From contig WNYE01000016.1 in the NCBI GenBank assembly GCA_021396245.1, positions 310,001 through 374,000 on the forward strand: DNA of 64,000 nt. Reading direction: 5' to 3'. Both the position numbers and the translations under genes were made by a program. Of this stretch, positions 47,814-58,649 are shown piece by piece. The notes below the pieces were generated by a model. It did not search any database. It worked only from the letters and a program-made list of their open reading frames with translations, and was not told where the DNA came from. Within the stretch, counting starts at the first letter, position 1. Every line of letters begins with the position of its first letter. Source of the stretch: Sporothrix humicola (lineage: Eukaryota; Ascomycota; Sordariomycetes; Ophiostomatales; Ophiostomataceae).

Positions 47814-48810
47814 TTAGTCGCTGGAAGATGTTAGCAGGTGAATCAACAAATAATAGGGAATCGTGGGGCGGGACATACAAAAGACCGCCGAAACCGCCGT
47901 CGGAGTCAGACTCCTCGGCCTCCTCCTCCTTCTCCTCGGCAGCAGCCTCAGCCTTGGTCTCCTCAGCAGCAGCAGCGGGGGCAGCGGCGGCGTAGGCCTC
48001 GGGGTTGGCGATGCGGTCCTTGAGCTCCTCAATCTCGGGCCACGAGATCTCGGTCTCGACGGCGACGGCCAGCACCTTCTTGTAGCTGTTGACCAGCGAG
48101 TGCATGACGGAGGGCAGGGTGGGGAAGTTGATGGCGAGCGAGACGCAGGCAACCGTGGTGACGGCCGTCGAGAAGGACTTGAGCAGCTGCTCCTCGCCAA
48201 TGTCGAGAACGTCGGCAGGGAAGGTGTTGCCCTGGTCGTAGACCTGGGCGATGCCCATACCGTAGGTGAAGGGCGAGATGTTGAGCATGTTCAGCAGGGT
48301 GGCCTCGGAGGGGCCGACCTTGTTGCCGCCCTCGACGAGCTTGAGGTCGGTGGTGATCTCAATGGTACCACGGGCAATCTTGGTGGGGACACCGAGGGCC
48401 TGGAAGAACGAGGTCTTGCCGGGCTCCATGCCGGTGTTGCCGGCCGGGACCCACACGTCAATGGGGGCAATGGCACCGGCACGGGCAGGGGCGGCGACCT
48501 TGTTGACGAGGATCTTGTCGCGGATGGCCTTGAGGTCGCCGTTGGTGAAGACGAAACCAATGTTGCCCTTGACGAACGGCAGCAGGCGCTCGTACTCGGG
48601 GGTGTCGTTGATGAAGGTCTTGAGGGCACGGCGGACCATGGTGTTCTTGCCCATCAGGACGACGCCCTCGCCGCGGAGCGACTGGCGGATCTCGTGCATC
48701 TGCTGCGAGCTGACATTGTCGACGCTGACGATGAAGATCGACTGGTACGACTCGAGCAAGCCCTTGAGCTTGTCGAAGTAGCCAGCCTTGTTTGCCGATT
48801 TGCCCCCCAT
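47814..48810 (-). CDS. RPP0: Ribosomal stalk protein P0 (uL10)
   Basis: Exons 47879-48810 and 47814-47820 with a 58-bp intron (47821-47878; donor GTATGT, branch CTGCTAAC, acceptor TTCCAG) give 312 residues. The N-terminus MGGKSANKAGYFDKLKGLLE, GKNTMVRRALKTF, KGNIGFVFTNGDL and the FFQALGVPTKIARGTIEI block identify P0. The Ala-rich hinge leads to the acidic tail EEEAEESDSDGGFGGLFD, the conserved eukaryotic P-protein end. That tail depends on splicing, because the final coding exon is only seven bases (CGACTAA): Phe is completed, then Asp and stop. Role: the P0 core anchors P1/P2 dimers on the 60S subunit and recruits elongation factors through the shared C-terminal peptide. Reading through the intron would give a different, longer C-terminus. 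Confidence 0.97.
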
Positions 48811-49309
48811 ATCTTCTTTTGTTACGAAGGCAGGATGTTTAAGGGCAAATGAAATGTATTGTTCGTTTGGAGGGGTGGGAGATTGGTGGTGGTGGAAAGT
48901 GGTGATGATTGAGAAAGGAGGGAAAAGAGAGAAAAGAGAAGCTTCAAAAATTTTTGGGATGCCCAGCCGCGCAGATGCACCTTCCCCCAGCCAGAGCGTG
49001 CCTGCCGTCGCAGCAGAGCGGAAAAAATTATCGGAAGGCGCTAGTAATATTTTTCCTGTGGGATTTCTGCATGATAGGGCTTGTTGGACTTCCAGATAGG
49101 GTTAGTGCGGATGGACTATTATGTCAGCTTTGGGGGAGAGTCACATGCTTCTACACGTGTATTGAATAAAAGCGGGTCCATCTAAACTTAGCGTGAGGCT
49201 CGCAATTTTCACGAGAGCCACTTACACACGGCGACGACGTACGTCTTCATGAGAACTCACGATATCTCAGTCAATTTTTATTATTTGTGACAGATCGACA
49301 CTCGCCAAA
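48811..49309. promoter_or_regulatory. Shared divergent promoter region of RPP0 and TRM82
   Basis: About 500 bp separate the start codons of two divergent translation-related genes. The P0 side is C/T-rich in its sense direction (48870-48950). No gene seen; a shared promoter is an inference from the spacing. Confidence 0.5.
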
Positions 49310-51125
49310 ATGTCTGTCCCATTCCACCGGCTCACCGCGTGCGGTAGCATCCTGGTCGCTGCCCGGGGCGCCAGCATTCATACCTTTAACGCCTTGGACG
49401 GATCTCATATCGCTGCATGGCAAGTGCCGGCAGAGAAGGCAGAAGAAAAGGAGGAGAAGGATGAAGAGAAGGATGAAGAGAAGGAGGACGATAAGAAGGG
49501 TGAGAGTATGCCACAAGAGGATGAGCCCGCTGAGGCTGGAGCTGAAGGCGACGATGTACCGCCATCAAAACGGAGACGAATTGATGAAGAGGACAAGAAC
49601 GGCAACGAAGATCAACAGCAGGAGTCACAACAACCGGCACAAAATACCCTCACATCCAACGGCAGCTCAAAAAAGAAGAGGGGCAAAAGCAAGCCCAAGG
49701 CCAAGCAGGCACCCGCTCAAAAAGTGGCCGCTCTTCGCACGGCCGACCTCCCTGTTGTCAGCATTCTCGAAGCGACTGCCGACGGCCGCCACCTGGTGGT
49801 CATGATGGGCCACGACAAGACGCTGCGGGTGCTGGCCCACGACCTAGAGGGGCACCTCACTCAGCTCAGCGCGCGTGTGATGCCAAAGCGGCCGTGCGCC
49901 GTCGCCTTTACGGCCGACAACCAGACAATTCTGTCCGGCGACAAGTTTGGCGATGTTTACGCATTGCCTCTAATTGAAGTGGAGAAGACTGAGGAGGAAA
50001 AGGCGGCAGAGAAGGCGGCCAAAGAGGCTGCTGCTCAGGCAGCCATCGACAAGCTGGCTGCCGAGGTCGTGGCGCCCCTCCGCCTCGAGGCCAACAAGTT
50101 TACCGTCCACACAAAGGGCAACCTGCAGGCCCTCGAGAACCAGCGGCGCCAAAAGGAGCTGCTCCTCAAGCAGGGACTCGACCCTCTCAAGAAAGACGCC
50201 GAGGCCAGCGCCAGCGAGTACCAGCTGCTTCTGGGGCACGTGTCCATGCTGACGGCCGTGGCCACAGCAAACGGCTACAAGGAGGGCGAATCTCTAAAGA
50301 GTGAAGGGAAAAGACCCCTGATCCTGACGGCCGATCGTGACGAGCATATCCGCGTGACGCGCGGCATCGTCGGCTCCACGGCAGCCACTTCTCAAACCCA
50401 CGTCATTGAGACGTTCTGCCTCGGCCACACATCCTTTGTCAGCCGGCTGTGCATCCCTGCCAACCGTCCTGACCGTTTGATTTCCGGCGGCGGCGACGGC
50501 GAGCTGCGCGTGTGGAACTTTTGGCCTGAAGGACGGCTGGTGGGCACGGCCGATCTGGCGTCACTGGTGGCTGCTGCCACAGGAAAGGAGGCCGACTCCG
50601 TCAAGGTGGCCCTGTCCGGCCTGTACTCGTTTGGCCCGGCCCGGAACCCCGACGCCATGACAGACGGCGAGGCCACCGATGTTATTGTGGTCATTTGCGA
50701 GCGGTAAGTCTACACCCCTACGTTTATTTTCTCTTATTTACAACTAACAATGTAGTGTCCCCGCACTCTTCTTCTTCCGTCTGACTGACGGCGCTACGCT
50801 CGCACATACACAAACTCTGCAGCTGCCAGAAGGCCAGCTGCCGCTGGATGTTGCTGAAGTTGGCGAGGGCGATGCTCGCCGGCTGGTTGTTGCGACGGCA
50901 TCTGCTGAAGAGGCTTCGGAAATCTCAGACGCGCCTACATCACTAATGGCCCTTGCCAACTCAAAAGAAGGCTGGACAGTCGCTGAGGCGTCGTCGTTTG
51001 CTACTCTGCCGCAGCCCACGGCCCAAGATGATCCAGTCTCGGCCACGCTTGACCGTCCTACTCTGCGGAAACTGCTGCTGCAAAGCAACGAGAGTCTGCG
51101 GAAAGATAGCGAGAATGAGGAATAG
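49310..51125 (+). CDS. TRM82: tRNA (guanine-N7) methyltransferase non-catalytic subunit Trm82 (WDR4 family)
   Basis: Exons 49310-50703 and 50756-51125 with a 52-bp intron (GTAAGT donor, CAACTAAC branch, TGTAG acceptor) give 587 residues; the junction reads VIVVICERVPALFFFR. WD-repeat segments are visible: GSILVAARGASIHTFNALDG, HLVVMMGHDKTLRVL, AFTADNQTILSGDKFGDVYAL, LLGHVSMLTAV, LILTADRDEHIRVTRG, and FVSRLCIPANRPDRLISGGGDGELRVWNF. The RDEHIRV and SGGGDG blocks are characteristic of Trm82/WDR4. Role: partner of the catalytic Trm8, together making m7G46 in tRNAs, largely nuclear. An insert of about 95 residues after the first blade is highly acidic then basic (KSKPKAKQ, PPSKRRR), a probable nuclear-localisation and linker region. 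The divergent neighbour RPP0 is also a translation gene. Confidence 0.93.
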
Positions 51126-51829
51126 AGAGGGAGGGTGTAAATTTATATCAAAGGCGCTCATAATATTGCATATAGACAGACATACAACAAGCATCATCAT
51201 CATTCACTATCAAACACCAACATCAGCGCATCTAATTTTTAAATGTTTTCTTGTTTAACTCGGTAGTAAGTAAAAAAGGTGTAAGGGAAAATAAAAGCAA
51301 ATGCCGTCTATGGAATCCTCTCAAACGCCAAATAAGAAAAGGAAAGAAAGCAAACTATAAAGAAAAACGGAAGAAGATAAGAAGACGGAAAATAAAAAGG
51401 AGGAAAAAGAGAGAAAAACAGGACGTAATAGAACGGCAAAAAAGCAAAAGTGTGTATAAGGAGAGAGCCAGGATGTGGGTGACAAGACAAAAGAGGACAG
51501 ACTGGGTGGTCCACGAACCACATGCCGTGCCTGCGCCTCCGGTCCATCACCTCCTCTCGTCTCCGTCTACTACCACGCACAACATCCCCTTTTTACACCA
51601 CCCATTCTGTCCCACCACAAACAGACCAAACCCAACGCTCCAAAAATGCTTTCACTTTTTTTTCGTCTCATCATCCCCAGTATCAATTGCCCATACACCA
51701 GCTCATGCGCAGTAATTTTCGTTTTTGTATTTTATTCGTAGTTTGTGTTCGTAACGTATTGTCGGTCGAGGGTACGAGGACGTCATCGCCGCTTGCCAAA
51801 TTGAGCGCTGGCGCGCTCTCGTTGAGCGC
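51126..51829. other. Convergent 3' intergenic region
   Basis: This gap lies between the TRM82 stop and the YDJ1 stop. The plus strand is A-rich to about 51470, then C/T-rich. It holds the two 3' UTRs; no gene seen. Confidence 0.5.
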
Positions 51830-53422
51830 TTACTGCGACGCGCACTGCACACGCTCGGCCTGCGGGTGGCCGTCGTCCTCGTCGTCCGACATGGCGTTGG
51901 GGTTGCCGGCACCGGCAAAGCCGCGCGCGCCGCCGTTGGCAGTCGGGTCAACCTCCTCGAGATCAGCGGCCTCGGTCATGGCGTCGGTCGGCGGGACGTT
52001 CTCGACGGACGGCGAGGGCAGCAGGGTGCGCAGGGCCTCGAAGGCGGCCGGGTCCTCGGTCCAGTTCTTCTCGGGGAACTTGACGTTGAACTTGATGTAC
52101 AGGTTGCCGAAATCGTGGTGGCGGTACGTCGGCATGCCCTGGCCACGGACCATACGGATGGCGTCTGCGTTGTTAGTGTGTGTTTTTCAAAGTGGGCCGG
52201 GGAGTAAAGTGGGGATACATACTTGGTGCAAGGGCTTCGCCCGGCAGGATGTCGACGGACAGCCACCGGTCGTCGAGGTGCTCAATGTAGATGGTGCCGC
52301 CGGCCAGAGCGGTGACGAGCTCAATGTCGCAGTTGTACAGCAGGTCGTCGTCGCGGCGGGTGAAGCGCGGGTGCGGCTTCTGCTCAATCTCAAAGATGAC
52401 GTCGCCGGCCTGGATGCCGGGCGCCTGGTCGCCCTCGCCGCGGAAGTCGACGCGCGTGCCGCTCTTGACGCCACGGTCGACGTGCACGTGCAGGACCTTG
52501 CGGTCGACGACCGTCTTCTTGCCGTTGCAGCCCTTGCACCGGTCCTTGTCCTTGATGATCTCGCCCTCGCCGTTGCAGTCGGGGCACGCCGTCTGGAAGC
52601 GCTGGATCATGGGACCCATCTGGCGCATCATGGTCTTCATACCGTGGCCGTCGCAGCCCGGGCAGACGCGCACGGCGCCCTCCTTGCCGCCGCGGCCGTC
52701 ACACTTGGGGCAGATGACGGAGCGCTGCAGGGCCAGCTTTGAAACCTTACCCCTATAGATATCCTCGAGTGACACCTTGTGGGTGTGGTGGATGGTGCGG
52801 GCCTTTGGCGGGCCGCGCGACTGCATGCCGCCACCGCCGCCGCCAAACATGCCGCCGAGGCCGCCGCCGAAGCCCTGGCCACCAAAGAACTGGGCAAACA
52901 GGTCCTCGGCAGCCATGCCGCCGCCGCCGCCGGCACCGCCCTCGAGGCCGGCCTCGCCGTACTGGTCGTAGACCTGGCGCTTATTTGCGTCGGAGAGGAT
53001 CTCGTAGGCGTGGGAGATCTCCTTGAACTTTTCCTCGGCAGCCGGGTTGTGTGCGTTCTTGTCTGGGCAGGGTTAGTACAGGTCATGGTGGGGAGTAGTG
53101 TTTATTGTCTTCCGGAGGTGGTACGTACCAGGATGGTGCTTGAGGGCGCCGACCCGGTATGCCTTTCTCAGCTCCTGCTCGGTAGCTGTTGGCGCAACCT
53201 GAAAACAGAGTTAGTATTTGAAGATATACGACGTCAAGAAACACATGCAGACAAAAGAGGCAAAGAGGAAAAGATCTGCGGCCACGGCCAAGGCAGCATT
53301 CAAGAAGACAAAATCTTCATAAAGCGTCGAGGCTGGGGCGCATAACTCTCCCCCTTTTATATTGATATAACTGGGCCAGCACTTACGCCAAGGACGTCGT
53401 AGAGCTTCGTCTCGCGAACCAT
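51830..53422 (-). CDS. YDJ1: Type I Hsp40 co-chaperone Ydj1/Mas5, farnesylated
   Basis: Four exons (53387-53422, 53129-53198, 52223-53062, 51830-52164) give 426 residues; introns are 188, 66 and 58 bp. Junctions are consistent: MVRETKLYDVLG/VAPTATEQELRKAYR, KHHPD (HPD loop intact), KNAHNPAAEEKFKEIS. After the J domain come a Gly/Phe-rich region (QFFGGQGFGGGLGGMFGGGG), the four CxxCxGxG zinc-finger repeats (CPKCDGRG, CPGCDGHG, CPDCNGEG, CKGCNGKK) and the substrate-binding C-terminal domains (KTVVDRKVLHVHVDRGVKSG, RGQGMP). The protein ends QCASQ, a CaaX farnesylation box as in yeast Ydj1, predicting attachment to ER and mitochondrial surfaces. Role: stimulates Hsp70 ATPase in folding and import of precursors. 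The first coding exon has only 12 codons. Confidence 0.97.
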
Positions 53423-55587
53423 ATTTGCGGTTGTGAGGGTATTCGAAAATCGAAGGGTATAATATTACGCGAAAGGGGTATCTTATCGTAAGAAGAGAGG
53501 AGAGAGGGGGAGAGGAGAAGGAACAGAGGGTGTCGTAGAACTCTGTAACGTCGTGCGCTTTGTCGATGCCTATTCGATCGTTATGTTCTCGTAAAAGAGT
53601 GGAAAGTCTGATTCGACAATTAGTTGTTTGTTCCGGGATAGGTTTGGTTTCCGGATCAGGAAAACAGATCAAAGAGAAGTATGGTATAAGAAGAGATAAG
53701 GCTGTGCAGAGGAAGTCTAGGCGAGGCGAGGCGACGCAAAGGAAAGCAGGAGAAAGAGGCAAACGATGTGGTGAGGCTTATCCAAGCAGAGAGAATGTGC
53801 AAGTGGTGAGCATGGAAGAGAGAGTCAGGGCAAAGGCTGTCATCCGGGATATGAACATAACCATGTCAGAGTCCCGGGCCGAAGGGCAAAAGGCCTAAAA
53901 GTAGAGGCAGAGAGGGAGGGGTGCCACAGCCAGAGTGAATGTAGGCGACAGAAAGGCAGAGAATGTGCTAGCAAGACGCAAGAAGACGAGGCAAGCCAAG
54001 AAGAGAAGGGCTTTGTGGGGTGGCAGTCGAAGTCTGAGGCAGAGGCAGAGGCAGGTGAGGGAGGAGGGGTTTGATCTGGATCTGGATCTGGATTGCGATA
54101 GAGATGTCGAGAGGGTAGGTTCGGCAGGATAGAGGCCAGGCTGAAATCGAAGAGGGACTGAGGGACCGAGGGACTGAAGGTTGGCAAACTCACTTTTGGT
54201 GATGATTCTGTGACGACAGAATTCGGTGACGAGGTTGAAGCTCGAGAAGGCGGGAGTGAACAAGCAGAAAGGAGAAAAGAAAAGCACGGACAGAAAAATG
54301 CAGCCTGGTCGAGAAGAGGAGTGGTGAGGCAGAGAAAGAGAGACCGGAAAGAGACAAGGGACTGAGAGAAAGAGGAACGAAGAACCGGCGTATTCGCTCT
54401 TCTTCCTTTTTCTTCTTTTTTTGTCTCCTTGTCCGAGGGCTTGGCTGGGAAGTTGGAAGTTGGTTGGCAGGTGCTGGGTCGCTGGGGCCTGCAGGTGCTA
54501 TGCTAGTACGGAGTCTAGGAGTGCTGTAAAGTTTGCGTGGCAGCCTCAGCGCGGGAAGGCAATATCTCCACTGCAAAAGGCACTACAATAGGAAAGAGCG
54601 ACTAGGCTGGCGCTGGCGGCTGGTACGGGTACGGCTGAAGTTTCCAGGATGTTCCTTCTCTGTTTATCACAAACCCCCAAAGCCATCCGCTGGAACTCGC
54701 CAGGAAGGAGCGAACGACCCTATCACCAGCTACGTAGAACAGATCACGCCGAGACACTTTAGACTCTCTTAAGACTTTTCACGCTTCAACGGCGCAATAC
54801 AAGGTCGCAAAAGCCTGAGAAACTCTTTGTCGATAGTGTCGAATTCCAGGGGCAACGAGAGGCAAAGAAAAAAATAGAACCCCAGAGACAGCCTCCGAAT
54901 GGTCGGATCGCTAGCGGACGGGACCAAAAGGAGAAAAGACACTCAAATTCTGAGAATTCCCACCTGTGACGACGTTGCGAAAAGTCCCTGAAAGCCTAAA
55001 ACATTGAGAAAAGGTCCCTAAAACGGTTAAAGCCAGCAAGGGAGAAGCGCGCCGTGGGAGCAAGACCGGATGCAGCGTGCAAAAAAAGTGGCGCCTCAGC
55101 CCCGCCGATGGAAAGCAATGGAAGCTCCTGGAGTGGTTGGAAAGCGCGCTAACGGAGGAGCCTAGAAGTAGGGGTACTTCTGCTATTGAGGCTATTGTGT
55201 TGTGCTACAGGTATCAGTACATAGCCGACTTACACGCGCTAAAGTACAGGTACATATTCGTATACGTTTAAACGCATTGTCTACATTGTGACTTAAGTAC
55301 CTCTACCTCTGTCGCAAGGCTGTCATGAGGCTGTCAAAGGCATGATCACGGACACGGTTCGTGATGTTTTGTCAAAATTGGCAGTGATATAGAGCTAGTC
55401 AAATCATATTATATTAGGAGTAAAGTAAATCAAAGCGGTCTATCTATATTAAAACTGAGAAGACAAAGGAAATCGGAAAGAAAAAAGGCAAGCATTCAGA
55501 ACATCGATCGTCAGATCATGAATCCAATTTCATGGTCATTGGGAAAGGCAGTCTTGACCACCATATTGTTATTGTCGACTGCGATAC
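53423..55587. promoter_or_regulatory. Upstream region of YDJ1; no gene seen
   Basis: The + strand is purine-rich from 53480 to about 54120, so the YDJ1 sense strand is C/T-rich, as seen for the other leaders. Short repeats GATCTG (54073-54092) and GGCAGA (about 54040) are present. An AGTACGGAGT word is at about 54505. From about 55200 the DNA becomes A/T-rich. No RNA gene found. Confidence 0.4.
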
Positions 55588-56637
55588 TTAGTAGTCAAAC
55601 TTCTCGCCGACCAGCTCCTCGCTGAGGGTCCAGAGGCGCGCGGCCAGCTCGGGATCCTTGGCGTAGTCGAGAATGCTCGTGTCCAGAGCCGCCATCGAGA
55701 TCGTGGCGCCGCTCTGGCCCTGCAGCGCCGGGTCGTAGGCCGCCATCACATAGCTGGCCACGCTCTGCTGCGCCGAGATAAAGGGCACGTCCGGGTTGAT
55801 GGTGCCGTCCTCCAGTAACCAGCCGAGCGCCTGCTGCACGGCCATGGGCACGCTGCGGGTCAGGTTGGTGGTGCCGACTGCGCCGGGGTCGACGGTGTAG
55901 GCCGAGACGTTGGTGCCCACCAGCTTCTTGGCGAGGCCGACCGTGAACAGCAGATTGGCCGTCTTGGACTGGGCATAGGCCTTGAAGGGGTCGTAGGCCT
56001 TGTGGTTGGCCGGGGTGTCGTCGAGCAGCGACGGATCATCCAGGGCCACGACGGGCGAGCCGAGGTAGCCCTTGGAGCAGACGGTGACGACGCGGGCGCC
56101 ACCGGGCGCGGTGGAGCGGCGCAGGGCGGGGACCAGCAGGTTGGTCAGCAGGAAATGGCCAATGTGGTTGGTGCCAAACTGCTTCTCAATCAGCTTGCCC
56201 GAAGCGTCAGGGATGCCCTCGTAGTTAGGCAGCATCATGATGCCGGCGTTGTTGATGGAGACGTCGAGAGCCAGGTCGGGGTGCTTCTCGTAGAGCGAGG
56301 CGACGGCAGAGCGGACCGAAGCCTGGCTGGCCAGGTCGAGCTCGAGCGGCTCAATAGTGGTCTTGCTGGCATCGAAGGAGGCGTCCTTCTTGAGGTTGTC
56401 AATGACTTGGGTGATGGCAGCCGGCGAGCGCGAGGCCAGGATCAGGAGCTTGGGCTCGTGGGCAGCGACGATGCGAGCGGCCTCAGCGCCCAGGCCAGAG
56501 GGCGAGACACCGGTGATCAGGACAGTCTTGCCGACCATGCGGTCGTGGAACTTGGTGGCGAGTTCGTCCGAGGTGGTCGTGATGCTAACGACGCCCTGGA
56601 GCGAGCCTAGGTCAGGAACTTCAATGGGGGAAACCAT
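55588..56637 (-). CDS. Short-chain dehydrogenase/reductase (SDR), retinol-dehydrogenase-like
   Basis: A single-exon frame of 349 residues from ATG 56637; the frame is open upstream to 56871, but that part is Thr/Leu/His-rich leader composition. Rossmann motif TGVSPSGLG (42-50) is the NAD(P)-binding glycine motif, DL at 101-102 and NNAG at 129-132 are conserved, and the catalytic set is Asn (157, in GTNHIG), Ser188 (VCSKG), Tyr221 and Lys225 (YAQSK). After it come VDPGAVGT and a C-terminal segment. This resembles the RDH/WW-domain-oxidoreductase-like SDRs common in filamentous fungi. The coenzyme is predicted to be NADP(H) from ASR at 68-70. The substrate cannot be named. No secondary-metabolite core gene is beside it. 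Confidence 0.9.
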   Translation of the reverse strand: MVSPIEVPDLGSLQGVVSITTTSDELATKFHDRMVGKTVLITGVSPSGLGAEAARIVAAHEPKLLILASRSPAAITQVIDNLKKDASFDASKTTIEPLELDLASQASVRSAVASLYEKHPDLALDVSINNAGIMMLPNYEGIPDASGKLIEKQFGTNHIGHFLLTNLLVPALRRSTAPGGARVVTVCSKGYLGSPVVALDDPSLLDDTPANHKAYDPFKAYAQSKTANLLFTVGLAKKLVGTNVSAYTVDPGAVGTTNLTRSVPMAVQQALGWLLEDGTINPDVPFISAQQSVASYVMAAYDPALQGQSGATISMAALDTSILDYAKDPELAARLWTLSEELVGEKFDY

Positions 56638-58313
56638 GATGATAGTTGGTGGGGTTTGATGACTAAAGTCAAGAATGTGTAGGCGTGAAGAGGTTGAGAG
56701 TGGAAGTGAAGAGTGAAGAGTGGGAAGTGAAGATGTTGTGTTGAAAGTGTTGAGAGTGTTGAGTGTTTGTGAGTGTTGTTTGATTGTTGTTGTTGTGAGT
56801 GATGATCGAAACTTTTCAACACCGACAAACATCGACGACTTCGTCTCGTTATATAGACATTTTCTCTTCATTGTCTTGTTGGCAAACCCTCTTACCTCCG
56901 GCTGCCATGATGACGAAAAGTTAACGAAAAAGTGATGATGGAGAATTTCGGCGGTGGTGGTGGTGCATAGTGATGATGGTTTTGCCCAAGTATGGGGAAA
57001 TAGCCTTGCCAGCCTTGCTGATGGTCAACCGTTTGATGGCGCCAAAGTGGACAAAAGACAAAAGGGCAGCCATGACTTCATGGCAAGGGTATGAAGGGGA
57101 AACTCAGGAACAGAAACGCTTCATAGGCTCAATCAACCTTTCCCGCACAATAACGCGGCTATTGATGTTGCAGGGCTGGCCATGTGGCGTCAGCGAGGAG
57201 AGAGAAACGAAAAGGATATAAGAAAATCAAAATGGAAAATAAGGTGCTCCAGCCTTGGGTAACCGTGGGGAAAGAAAGAGAAAGGTAAAAGGGGAAAGCA
57301 GGGTCTGAGGCTCTTTGACTGAGAAGCATCAGCAGTTTGAGTGCTGACGAGAAACTGGCGAATGAGAGGAGAGTTTGGAGGATGATGTTGCTGTTTTGTC
57401 TTGCTGTTTTCTGCTGTTTTTTTGCTGACGCCGTAAAAGTGGGTCCATAGTTTTTGCTGATGCTGATGGTTTTTGGGGTGGTAGCGTCACGGAATTTGGA
57501 GAGCCGCCATGTTAGTTCACGTGACCATCCCAATTACAAACAAACTCAAAATCATCAACGTCGCGATTGATGCATTATTATCAACGGATAATCGAATTCT
57601 AAATGAAAAGCATTGTACCCAATCTTAAAATAACAAGCCTGCATTGGATTCTGTCATCCTGAGGTAACATCACGTGAATATGCGGCCGGCAATTCCCGTG
57701 ATTTATCTGAATCTCAACCCAGCCAAGACAAACAGTCTCGCACAAGAATTTGATAGAAACCCTACTGGTTACAGAGATTCGTCGACTATGAAAGAGCCGG
57801 CACCTAATGTTATTACGCACATTATGCAATAGAACACGACTGCGGTCCTACGATAATTTTTCCAAAAGTGCTCCCTCCCATGACCTCATGGACACAGCCG
57901 ACGCCGCTTGTAATTGTCAGACTTGAACAGCTTTTGCCTAGCTTTTTCCAGAATCGAAAGCGACGATTTATTCTGTCTTTCTACGCTTTTAACGAACGTA
58001 AATACGATAGCTTCTCCGGACGACCATGATACCCTAAGCTAGTTTTCGAGGCAGAATACAGGGAAATACATCTCCATTCAAGACTAATGAAGAATGGATT
58101 TTTTGTAACGTATTCTTACAATTATCTTCCAACATTGCTAAAGATTGGGTTGAATATTAACCCTTTTATGAGAAATTATTGTTGACATCAAGTTGTTGTT
58201 TGTTTTCCCCTTTTTCAGTTTGAATAATATGCAATAAAGTGGGTCCCTGACGTCTCCTTAATATACTAAGTTAGAGGATCAGCTGCCAATAATTGGCAGG
58301 GAAGCCAATCATA
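56638..58313. other. Intergenic region with falling GC content
   Basis: This gap holds the SDR promoter, then increasingly A/T-rich DNA. A probable dehydrogenase remnant is at 57822-57960 (separate entry). The last 200 bases precede a tRNA gene. No intact gene seen. Confidence 0.4.
57822..57960 (-). pseudogene. Possible C-terminal remnant of a zinc-type/quinone-reductase-like dehydrogenase
   Basis: One minus-strand frame reads RRFRFWKKLGKS, then TSGVGCVHEVMGGSTFGKII and a stop at 57822-57824. A short segment ending in FGK(I/V)(I/V)V after a His/Glu/Met helix is the usual C-terminus of medium-chain dehydrogenases. No upstream coding part can be traced, so it would be a fragment. The match is short and from memory of the family; it may be chance. 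Confidence 0.25.
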
Positions 58314-58385
58314 GGGTGCATGGTCTAGGGGTATGATTTTCCCTTCGCATGGGAAAGGTCTCCGGTTCGAATCCGGATGTATCCA
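58314..58385 (+). tRNA. tRNA-Ala (anticodon CGC), copy 1
   Basis: A 72-base cloverleaf folds fully. The acceptor stem is GGGTGCA/TGTATCC with the G3:U70 pair that marks alanine tRNAs, plus discriminator A. The anticodon stem TTCCC/GGGAA has loop TTCGCAT (CGC, reads GCG), and the T arm is TCCGG/CCGGA with loop TTCGAAT. There is no intron. A T6 run at 58386-58391 is the Pol III terminator. The D stem (GTCT...TGAT) has one T-T mismatch and resembles the D arm of proline tRNAs. It is identical to the copy at 61798. Confidence 0.95.
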
Positions 58386-58649
58386 TTTTTTGTCTTTTTT
58401 TGCTTTCTCTCTTCGACTTTATTTTTCTTGGTTGCTTATTAGTCTAGTACGTCATCACTTTCTTATAGCTTTTTTTCCCTTTTTCATCTTTTGTACGTTT
58501 TTTTAACAGTCTACATCTTGCAATACACAGGATGTTCGGGGTGGGGATTATTTGTGATCTCTTGGCAACGGGCCGCTCCATTGCCCCTTCCCTATCTGGA
58601 CCCTGCTTCCTTCCGTATGTGATATTTTGAATCACCCATCTCTCCTAGT

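Noticed and set aside
47863..48852. 329-codon plus-strand frame opposite P0
   Set aside because: Antisense shadow; the minus strand is unmistakably ribosomal P0.
55588..56637. The dehydrogenase as part of a secondary-metabolite cluster
   Set aside because: No polyketide synthase, peptide synthetase, terpene synthase, P450 or cluster regulator is seen nearby.
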